Below, piece after piece: positions 54,479 to 64,000 of a stretch of DNA of 64,000 nucleotides (positions are counted from its first letter, which is position 1; each line of letters starts with the position of its first letter). The notes under the pieces are model-generated. The model was not told the DNA's origin. It searched no databases and saw nothing but the letters and a program-made list of their open reading frames with translations. The stretch comes from Theocolax elegans (lineage: Eukaryota > Arthropoda > Insecta > Hymenoptera > Cerocephalidae). Made by a program: the position numbers and the translations under genes. The stretch is taken from NCBI GenBank assembly GCA_026168455.1, contig CM047425.1, positions 97,095,580 to 97,159,579 on the forward strand, written 5' to 3'.

Positions 54479-55780
54479 CCTAAAATGAACTAAAGTAATT
54501 TCTGATTACTCATTTAAAATCGCAGGCGAATAAATAAGGAAATTTTATTTAAGTAGTATGTAATACAACTATTGTATAAATGTTGTATGTGTCGAATAGG
54601 AAATTTTTAGAGTGAATGATAAATGTAAGAGCATGAATGGATAGGAGATATGGTGAGGCGTGGAATAGGGGGAAAACTCGATTTGTACAAGCATAATTTT
54701 AAAAGATAAATTGTACTATTATATACATAAATATATATACACATTGTGTATTGTGTCAATAGCCTTGTAATTATCATGTATTAACACTTTATTAATTAGA
54801 ATTTTGCGTGATATTCGAAAATATTGTAAATGTATTTATGCAAAAATATGCTATATACATTTTAGGAGATTAAAAATACTCAAGGGATGATTTTTAAACT
54901 AAAGTAATATATTATTACTTATGTTATCACAAGTGCACATATGGAAACTTTTTTTTCAATAATTTATTTTAAAATACTCTAATGATTCTTTTAATGCGTT
55001 AAAATTGGTTATTGTTGTAAATTATATAAGGTCATTATTATTATATTCACATTACCAATAATCCAAAAATTTTATACAAGATATTAGCACTTTATTAGTT
55101 TATAATAGAAAAAAAAATTATATTGAAAATGATGCAAGATACTAATTGTTAAAGTGAAACAAAACAGTAAAAATTCATATACAGTGCTTAAAGGTTGAAA
55201 AGCAATATTATCTATTTTATTAAAAAATGTTTTATTTCTTTGATTTAAAAAATGTACATGTTGACATTAAATTACAATTATAATGAAATTGTTCGTAATA
55301 ATTATGGGGCATTGTAATTATATAAGCAACGTTTCAATATGGAGTTAGAGAAAAATAAAATAATAATTTAAATAATATTTGTTTCAATTTACTTTATGTG
55401 ACTGTTGACTCATTATTTAAATTGTGAATTTAAAAACTGACCGATAAAAATATATACTTATTCAGCAATATAATTTATTTTGTGTAATTATCTCTCCTAA
55501 TTAACTTGAAATATGGATACATTGTTTTAATTGGCTTTATCATTGAATCGTACATAATATATAAACATCATCTTATCTTTTATGTTATATACGATTAAAA
55601 TATAATTTTAGTAAGATTTTTATTAATGCATGCTTTCAATTTAAACATTAATAAATAAGCGCAAGCAACCACTTATGATTCGCCACAGTCATAGTGCGTC
55701 ACTCGCTATTAAAGGTAGATTTCACAAGATAAAAATTGTTTCTAGTTTCCGTTTATAAGCTCCATAGCTTTCCTTCTAGC
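54479..55780. other. Sec24 3' UTR and intergenic region
   Basis: AT-rich with no gene recognised. Candidate poly(A) hexamer at 54,529-54,534, with further AATAAA-like sequence beyond. Nothing else is assigned. Confidence 0.5.
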
Positions 55781-55790
55781 TGTTGCTTTA

Positions 55791-55844
55791 ACGTGATTGG
55801 TTCGATAAAGCTTAGTCTAATAGTAATACGCCAATCACGTCACG
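55791..55844. promoter_or_regulatory. inverted CCAAT/CRE-like pair, likely SNX25 promoter
   Basis: ACGTGATTGG (55,791-55,800) and CCAATCACGT (55,831-55,840) are perfect inverted copies 30 bases apart, each joining a CCAAT box to a CACGT/CRE-like half. The second runs into ACGTCACG. The region lies 1.5 kb upstream of the SNX25 ATG in a locally GC-richer patch, which suits a promoter for the 5' non-coding exon. Confidence 0.45.
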
Positions 55845-56481
55845 AATCAAGAAGCAAGAGAATCAAGCCTGTATGAGCAACTAAGAAGATACACAGTACT
55901 GGAAGCACAAATCCTTAATATGAAGTTTATAAGTACGTAAATTTCGCTATTACTAGAATGCATAGTTACAGTGTTAAACTACGAATCGATAAGCATACTC
56001 CAGACATATTACAATACTAATAAGAAAGTCAAAGTCATTATTTGTTTTATTTTTTTAAGTTAATTCAAACAATAAGTTATCTATATTTCGCATTGATTTT
56101 TTGAACCCGGTTTTTAATAAGTTTATTTTGCCGCACTGGTTTGACATTATTATGATGTAGCAATGTGAAATTCGTGAGTGTGAAACGAAGAGGTTAATAT
56201 TTGACAGCTTCAAGTGTGTGTATTGTGTTGTGTTTTTATTGAAGGTGTCAGAATTAGAGTACTTCGTATATACACACATACATACATACATATATATATA
56301 GGGGAGCAAACATATGCGATTCTGAATTATAGATCGTAGATTATTAATGGAATAATGACACTTGTAGCTCATCCGTTACGGAATAATTAAACATGTAACA
56401 AAATATGGCCAGTAGTGATGTCAAAATGAAGTGGAAAAGAAGATTAACGTTATTTTACCGGTCGGTTTTTCACGAACCGAA

Positions 56482-56873
56482 TACCGTCACATACCCAATT
56501 GTTGATCATGAACCAATTTCTGATCAGTGTATTAGTTCAATAAAATAATAAGATTTACATAAATCTAAACGTTGTTACGCACAATTTGAAGGTTAAACAA
56601 TCAATAATTGTTTAGTAGACCTCAATAGAAAGTGGTATATGTACCGAAAATTTACTGATCAGAAATTGGTACTTCCCGCTTTTTTTTCTTAGATTGTTGC
56701 TTACTTTAAAAATAGCACCTATTTTATTTTTCTGAGATGGCTAAAAGGAAGTTTAATACTTATACTTTCTGTATCCGTCTAAATATATACAATTATTAGC
56801 TTTTTTAACATAAAATTATTCTATGAACGTACAGATTTACCTTAATTGATCAACAATTGGGTATGTGACGGTA
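56482..56873. mobile_element. TA-flanked inverted-repeat element, 388 bp
   Basis: A 27-base arm at 56,482-56,508 (starting TACCGTCACATACCCAATTG) is perfectly complementary to 56,847-56,873. Excluding the terminal TA on each side, the element is 56,484-56,871. A second pair, ACCAATTTCTGATCAGT (56,512-56,528) and its complement (56,654-56,670), lies inside. The inner right arm is 176 bp from the outer right arm while the left arms are nearly adjacent, so the right side seems to have gained sequence. No protein is coded. TA flanks suggest a mariner-type MITE. Confidence 0.6.
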
Positions 56874-57387
56874 CTTGGATTATGGTAACTGTTACCACAG
56901 CTGTTTAAGGATGCAACTTTTTTTATCCTATAAGAATCATGGTCGAGGCTACCAGCCTCCAGTCCTAATATATACAATTTTACATACTTTTCTCAATCCT
57001 GGTAAATTTTCATTGTTATTAATAATATACTTGTGTATTAATACAGTTGTTGGATCTATCTTTTTATGAAGTACGAAGTCAAAATAAGAATGATGATAAG
57101 AAGATTTAACTTATTTAACATGTATTATATCAAATACATTCAAAGGGCAAACGTAGATGGAAAGCCTAAACAAATTTTTCTTTTTTTTATTTTAATAACT
57201 TATTGTAGAATAATAAATAATAGAATATTAAATTTGGTACCTTTAAAACAAAATGTATTGTAATACAATCTTAACAATTGTTACATCTAACTGTATTAAT
57301 ATAAAATGGAAATAAAGATATAAAGCTTTAGAAATTAATTTTAAGACTTTTTATATTTTTAGAAGAAATACTTAGGCAGCAAAAACA

Positions 57388-60300
57388 ATGCTTTGGCCAA
57401 GTGTACTCTTATGCAGCATTATCTTTTTGATCACTATAGTTAACTATTTTGGAATAATGTTTTACATATTCTTTGGATTGCTGATTCTATGTGGAACATC
57501 ATTAGCTCCAGCAATTATATTTTATGCATATACTAGATTGTCACCAATGTATCCAATGGCATGGAAATATGTCGTTTCAATTGCCACATTCTTTTTCGTT
57601 GGGATATTATTCTATTTTGATTTGATAGTCTTCGTACTCTATGGATTATTATCTGTTTGTGGTATGTTACTTGGACCCACAGCCGTTTTATTCATTCATA
57701 ATAATTTATCAAACACACAAAAATCTGACACAATTAAAAAGAAAAAGGTCAACAAATTTAACTCTTTTGAAGCTCTATTAATGGTACGTTATTCATTTAT
57801 ATTATGATTCAATAAGTTTTTAAAAATATATTTAATTTAAAATATTTTTAATAACAAAATTATTTATAATTACATTAATAATTAAAAAAAATCCTGTAGA
57901 AAGAATCATATTTTATCGAAGAGGCAAGAAAAGATTCAGCACGTCCAATAATAATTTCAAGATTAATAGATGGAGCTTTACAAAATCTTTTGGATTTAGC
58001 ATTTAGAGATTTTGTCAGCTTTTGGTTAAATCATATTGTTATTGGACCTGATGATTTAATTAATGCTGCAAAACAAGATTTACGAGAAGCAATACAAAAA
58101 ATTCATAGTAGAGCAGTAAACATTGATCATACAAATTTAGTAGCTTGTAGTATAGTAAACACCATAACTTTTCATTTTGAGAAAATTAGAATTGCTCAAG
58201 AAGCTGTGTAAGTAGTAATGTACAATATTTGTTGAATGATTATGTGAATCTGAATTTTAATTATCTTTTATGATTTAGTATTGATGGAGAAGATCCAGTA
58301 TATATTTTATCTCCACATTTAACATCTGAAGAAGGAGAATTAGAATATTTACGAAAAGTTAGTGAAGTATTTATTTTATTTTTTATGCCTCGTGGTTATA
58401 CATTTCCACCAACTAAAGATCTTTTAAGGGAAGTTATTACATGTAAAAGTAAGTTTAATATTTTTAATATTTAATAATAATTTCAATGATGTTAATACAA
58501 TTTGATTGTAATTTAGTAACATTATCTTATTCAGTTTTAAGGCCAGTTATAAATACAATAACCGATCCCGATTACATTAATCGGAAAATTTTATCATATA
58601 TTCAACAACAACAATTGGTAGAAGCTTTACACAAAAAAACATGCGAATACGCAGATTCATTCGAGGAGTTTATAACTATGATTAAATCAACTAAAGATCT
58701 TGAAGTTTTAAAACGTATAAGATACAATATTGTTACAGAAATTATGCAAGCAACTACAACACAAAATATTCAACGAGCTCAAGGCTTAGACCCTGAAAAC
58801 ACAACTTTTGGTAAATCTGATATGGTGCAAAGTCGAAAATTAAAACGGTACATAAGTCAATTGACTTATGCAAAAAATACTTGTGAGTGCCATATGCAAT
58901 CGTTAGGATGGGATGGTTATCCCATGGAAGATGATGAAGTAATTGATCCAATGGCCCTTCCAGAAAATAGAGTTATACCATTACGCATCATTTTAGACAG
59001 CGTTCTAGGTAACTAATCATTATAAGAAGTTAATAGTTGCTTAGGTACTTCTAATCATTGTACGTACATATATATTGTAATTTTAATCATATTTTAATTA
59101 TATTATTCAGGAAGAAAATATCTCTCACAATTTCTTGAGCAAGTATCTAGCCAAGGCTTAATTGGATATTGGACAGCCGTCCAAGAACTTCGTGCAGCAG
59201 ATAGGTCTAGTTGGCATCAATTAGGGGCAGAGATCTTTTATACTTACATAACAATTCCAACTGCTGAAATTAAAATTGACAAAGATACAAGGAAAAGAAT
59301 GGAAAGTTTTCTATTAGGAGATAAAGGACCTGATGTATTTTATGAAGTCCAAGATTTAGTAGTTCAAACATTGGAGGAAAAGTATTACTCGTCTTTTATA
59401 GTCAGTGAACAGTATAAGAATTTACAAGATGCTATGAATGATGAGAAATTGGATGGTTTGTAGTAATAAATTAATTTATAAAATTTAAACATAAATGAAA
59501 ATAAAAAATAATTAAATTAAATGTTTGTTTTAAGTTTTAAACGATAATGCGAGGTGAAGCTTTATTTTCCGAGCTTTCCTTGATCCATAGCTGCAACGTT
59601 ATAATATTAATCATTTCTTTTCAGTTTCTTTGGATGATGAAAGATCCATTATTAATGGTACGATATCGGAAACTAGTTCTTTGCTAGTCGGTGAGCATTC
59701 AAGTTACGCACGTAATAAACTCAATCAGTTGCAAGAAAAGTTAAATAACAAAATGCAAGCTCTCCAAGCTCTCAAATCTTCGTTGAAACCAGAGAGCAAA
59801 GTATTAGGTATATTAGCTAAAGAAGTTGAGTGGCTTCAAGGCGAAAAAAGACAATTAGAAGCGCATTTAAATCACACTGAAATGTGGGCAGAACACTTAG
59901 GTCACTGGAGAGCAGATGTCCAAAGCGCTGAGGTAAATAGTTAACTATATTGAGTAACATTTTTTAATATAGTAATAACACAAAACTATTTTTTAACGAT
60001 TTTGTTATTATTTCCAGACTCCAGATAGTGGTGAGCCTCCAGAATTCGTTTTGGTTGTTCACATGGTAGCAGATGAAGCAGATGAAAGTAGTATTTCTAC
60101 TGGTTGGGTTGTTTTACGTAAGCTTCCAGAATTTCAAGAGCTTCATAGAAAATTACGCCAGCTATCTCCTAGTGTGAAAAACCTGGAGTTACCGTCCCAA
60201 CCAATAAAATTTTTTGGCAAAACTGATAAAAATACAATGGATAAAGCTAAAACGCAAATTCAAAAATTTTTAAATGTAAGTTTAATATCAATTTTAGTAT

Positions 60301-61452
60301 TGATAATAATCAACTGTTGTTATTACCATCAGTAATAATTAATAATAATATCATTATATATTATATCTTGTGCACACAGTATGTATTAGAAGATGATCGA
60401 TTAAATCAAAGTGAAGCATTGTATGCTTTTTTAAGTCCCAGCTCAGAACGATTAAAACACAGTACTCCGTCACCAAAAAAATCTCGTTTTTCACTATCGA
60501 CTCTTTTTAAATCGTAAGTGCTAAAATTTCGTTGCTCAAAGTATAAACCATTATATATTTAGTCTTAATTATTTCTCTTCCAAAGAGATTATATTAGGCT
60601 GCAAAAATTTATTTCTCTCATTACCTATTCAAAATTTACAGTCTGTTATATTAAATGTTACTAACATTGCAGTAGCAGCGGATCAGGAAGTAGTGGTGAT
60701 TCCCGGGAAAAAGATGATGACGAAGATTACTCATTATTACTAGACGACAACGAACCAGGTCGATCTATAACCGATAGTATTCTTGGACCAGGAAAAGACT
60801 CTATCGCTGAACCACTATATACTTTACTCGGAGAAGTGTTTGATTTAAGAGGAGTTTTTAGATGGCTTAGACGGTCTTTGATTACTTTTGTGCAACTTAC
60901 TTATGGAAGAACAATTAATCGGTAATAATCTGCATCTATCTATGCTAATATTTTTCAATACATATCGATTTTAAGTGGGATTGTGTTGAACATACCTATA
61001 TCAGCTTTTAATGTAAACACATTTCATAGGCAAGTGCGAGATACCGTTAGTTGGATATTTTCTGAACCAATGCTTCACTACTACATACAATTATTGATAA
61101 AATCTTGGTGGCCTAATGGTCAACTGGTGACCGAGGTACCAGTTCGTACGGATGAGGACAAGTTAAGAAGTCGTGCCGAAGCTCGTCGACAATTCTTAAA
61201 TAATGTACCTGATTTTCTGACAAATTTAGTCGGAGCTCAAAGTGCTCAAAGAGGAGCAATTAAAGTTTTTGACTCATTACAAAATGTACAACTAAATAAA
61301 CAATTATTTTATGTAAGTAATTATTATATTATTGTGATCTGCACATATTAAATCCATTAAATTCAGTCTTTTTCATCGTTATTTTTTTACAGGATACTTT
61401 TGAAGTTGTAATGTATGAAATGTTTCCAGAATTAAAGAAGGACAGAGACTAA
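57388..61452 (+). CDS. Snx25: sorting nexin 25 (PXA-RGS-PX-nexin C), 1000 aa
   Basis: Eleven coding exons: 57388-57783, 57900-58207, 58279-58448, 58517-59008, 59111-59455, 59625-59932, 60018-60275, 60380-60513, 60673-60921, 61030-61312, 61393-61452. Phases agree (3003 nt). Residues 1 to about 110 hold three or four hydrophobic segments (membrane anchor). Then a PXA domain (about 135-325), an RGS-like domain (about 445-565; YLSQFLEQVSSQGLIGYW), a coiled coil (about 585-660) and a PX domain (about 685-785; RKLPEFQELHRKL). An acidic Ser-rich linker and the nexin C-terminal domain follow (VRDTVSWIFSEPMLHYYI). This order and the C-terminus match SNX25 rather than SNX13/14. Family role: phosphoinositide-binding endosomal sorting, with links to receptor turnover. 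The exon 5 donor is a less usual gtttgt. An acceptor (tatttttag) 28 bases before the ATG implies a 5' non-coding exon. Confidence 0.93.
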
Positions 61453-61671
61453 CTCATTTTTACAGCGAACAAATATAACTTTTTAAAAAATCATTATATT
61501 TACTTGAATGTGAAATTGTGTATAAATCTTGTATCTTTCGACAGTTTACTGCCCAAGTATAGGTAGTACATACATGGACCATTCTTTAACGGTGCTATAG
61601 TTTTTATTATACTACTGTTCAGTATTATTTAACAATATCCCGCATGTAACATCAAAACTATTATTTTAAAC

Positions 61672-61725
61672 TATTTTATTTTATTTTATTTTATTTTATT
61701 TTATTTTAATTTATTTTATTTTATT
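61672..61725. repeat. (TTTTA)n pentanucleotide microsatellite
   Basis: About ten near-perfect TTTTA units with one variant, in the presumed 3' UTR of SNX25. Confidence 0.9.
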
Positions 61726-62664
61726 GTATGTATGTAAGCAGGTATGCATGAAATTTTGTTGGGTAATCAAACAAAAAATATTTATAGATAAACAAATTGA
61801 CAAAGCTCTTATAATTGGATTTTGATGCAATGATTTAGATTTTTTATTTATTTCACAATATATACAAGACCTTTGATGTTGGTGCTGGTTGCCAAAGTTC
61901 ATTAATGGTGCATCATTCAACAATAATTTATTTAATTCAATCACCTTCTGACAATTTTCTTGGAATTGCACAATCTAAGTCAAGTTTTATTATTTATTTT
62001 TAAATTTATGTAAATTTTATTTTTTTATTCTTATACACTTTTTATACGGTTAATTCGCATCATCCAGTAGTTAAAGTTTTTATTGTATAACATCAAATAA
62101 CAAATTATATGTAACATACAGCTAACTCCATGTTCGATCATCGAAATAATTGGCATCTCTGTATTAAAACTGTACATTCTATATATATATAAATTATATA
62201 TATATATATAATATTGTTGTACTTGACTAATGAAAAGAATATATGTCAACCTATCATAATCGACTTAAACAATTATTGATAATTCTACAGTGTCAAGTGT
62301 TGTAAAAATTTATGTAAGAATATAGGAGGAGTGAATAAAAAATATATAAATACGAGGTTGATCATTTTTATTTAGCATAAGAAGGATTGAGCTTTCGATA
62401 AATAAATGCATTATTTATGAGCACTAAAAAATTAAGAGTTAATTTTGTGAATTGTACAAAATAAATTATAATAAGCACATAGTAATTAAAATATTTAGGA
62501 TTTATTTTTGCACAATGTGCATAAATGTAATGTTTAATTTTTGGGTGCAAAAGCGATCCTACGCATTTTATTTACAAAAATATACATGAAATGTAAGGAA
62601 AAATAACGAAAAATCTGAAAGTTAAAATCTTTTATATAATTTAATTTAATTTAATGTAGGTCGT

Positions 62665-62746
62665 CTCGTACGAAGAAAAGCACAACTCAGATTTTCCTAT
62701 TTAAAATAACATTACAAAAACTGAGTTGTGCTTTTCTTCGTACGAG
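62665..62746. repeat. perfect 26-bp inverted repeat with 30-bp spacer
   Basis: Arm 62,665-62,690 (starting CTCGTACGAAGAAAAGCAC) is the exact reverse complement of 62,721-62,746. The spacer is AT-rich. A transcript would form an uninterrupted 26-bp stem with a 30-nt loop. No flanking target duplication is evident. Confidence 0.85.
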
Positions 62747-64000
62747 GCATCGAAATATACTTTTACTAAATGATTAAATTTAATTTATATTGAAAAGAAG
62801 AATAACAATATAAATTTTAGGAAGAACAATATCATGGATAAATAAATAAAATTTGAACAAATATTTTGAACGACGTGGATCATTTTATTTTACATTAACA
62901 ATTATCTAAAATTATATAATCACAGATTCTATACAAATATTACAATAATTGTCATTCTCGATTTTCGATATACAAGTCGATGAATTATCGCAACGTATAA
63001 TTTGTTCTTACAGTTTTATCCTTAAAAATTTTTATAATTATCATGGGTAATTGTAACATCATCGACTCGTACCTGCGTATTACGTATGTATATATACACA
63101 TTATTCTTAAATGTATTATAACTCGTGTCAACTGATACCAAAATGAAATATTTACACATTTATATGTATAACATAAAGTTCATAGCGCTATTCATTTGGC
63201 ACTAGTAGCAATCAACAATAAGGCGATTATTTGCATGTTAGCTAAAAAATAATATTAAAAATGAACGATCGTGTAAGTAGATAAAATATTTAGTCCACGT
63301 ATACATATCTTAACATTTTAGTTTTTCAATGTTTTAAGTACTCCTTTTAATCTTTTAATATTTATTGGTGAACAAGAGTTTAAGAACATGGACGAAATAT
63401 CGTAATAATAAATTGAAGCGACTTATTTTTATACTTATCTAGGTACCAAAAGAACAATGTCATTTTCTTAATTGTCCAATATAGATATATATATATATTA
63501 ATATTATTTCGCGAGCTTGCAACTTGTATAACCAGATTTAAACCAACTTTGCAAAGAGCATCGAATTTAAATGTTAACTTATGTAAATTTGTATCTAAAG
63601 TTACTTGTATATAGTCGGTGTACGATGTATCAGTCGTGTGTTGACTCGTCAGGTTGCCCTACGGGTATTTATCGTAAGGACTAAGGCGACTCTGCAGAAC
63701 TTCGTATTCTTTTACACTTTTCGACGTAATGAAGAGCACGTTAGAACGTATCGTGGCACTTTAAATTATAATTAAATTCAAATGGTACATGTATACGTAT
63801 AAATAATTCACAACTTTGTGCACCCAATTGAATTACGCCAGTTGACGTTAAATTATAATTTAATCACATTAAATGTATCAAAATATGATGTTGAACGTCT
63901 ATATATATATATGTCGCACCGGTTTATATACATAAAAAACATCCAGTAACACGTTACACATATATAAATTTATACTTTTGTGCACGAATGTTGCGAAAAG

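Larger units (their letters stand above)
61453..64000. other. SNX25 3' UTR and downstream intergenic region
   Basis: AT-rich with no gene recognised. Includes the (TTTTA)n tract, (TA)n near 62,180-62,214, a candidate poly(A) signal AATAAA at 62,334-62,339 and the 26-bp inverted repeat at 62,665-62,746. The extent of the 3' UTR is unknown. Confidence 0.5.

Noticed and set aside
1..64000. CRISPR array, operon or prokaryotic system
   Set aside because: The window is clearly eukaryotic (spliced genes, poly(A) signals, P-type transposon); no regularly spaced repeats or prokaryotic gene clusters were found.

Overview
The window is AT-rich animal nuclear DNA: intron-containing genes with GT-AG splice sites, long (TA)n, (CT)n and (GA)n microsatellites, and large gene-poor blocks. 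Gene content and protein style point to an insect, most likely a hymenopteran (bee, ant or wasp). The species cannot be named from sequence alone. All exon models below were built by reading splice sites and phases by eye.

Layout. 1-16,100 is gene-poor AT-rich DNA with small inverted-repeat elements (8036-8144, 8520-8658) and one unidentified exon-like ORF (about 14,073-14,283, minus). 16,273-20,770 (+) is a seven-exon gene for a secreted CAP-domain (antigen-5-related) protein of 239 aa; its fourth intron carries a foldback element built from repeats of a TTTTGCCGTA core. 25,499-37,843 (-) is the mitochondrial aspartate/glutamate carrier Aralar (SLC25A12/13 type). Sixteen exons give 672 codons; fifteen are firm, and a tiny first coding exon is inferred. 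42,983-47,581 is a P-element-superfamily DNA transposon with terminal inverted repeats of about 473 bp. It holds a half-THAP exon and the C-terminal catalytic half of the transposase. 48,597-54,478 (+) is the COPII cargo adaptor Sec24 (A/B type, 15 coding exons, 1218 aa). 57,388-61,452 (+) is sorting nexin 25 (11 coding exons, 1000 aa; membrane segments, PXA, RGS, PX and nexin-C regions). 61,453-64,000 is 3' UTR and intergenic DNA with a perfect 26-bp inverted repeat.

The host genes are ordinary single genes, not an operon: one secreted protein, one mitochondrial carrier and two trafficking proteins (ER export; endosomal sorting). Aralar and Sec24 diverge. The region between them (about 38-48.5 kb) should hold both promoters, and a palindromic NRF-1-like site lies at 42,849-42,860. 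The P element landed beside this, between that site and the Sec24 start codon.

The most unusual signal is in the P element. Both long inverted repeats carry an inward-facing tRNA-like unit, with an A box, a B box and then a T run, as if each end had a Pol III promoter and terminator. The element also has an internal deletion, yet its two remaining coding parts would splice together in frame.
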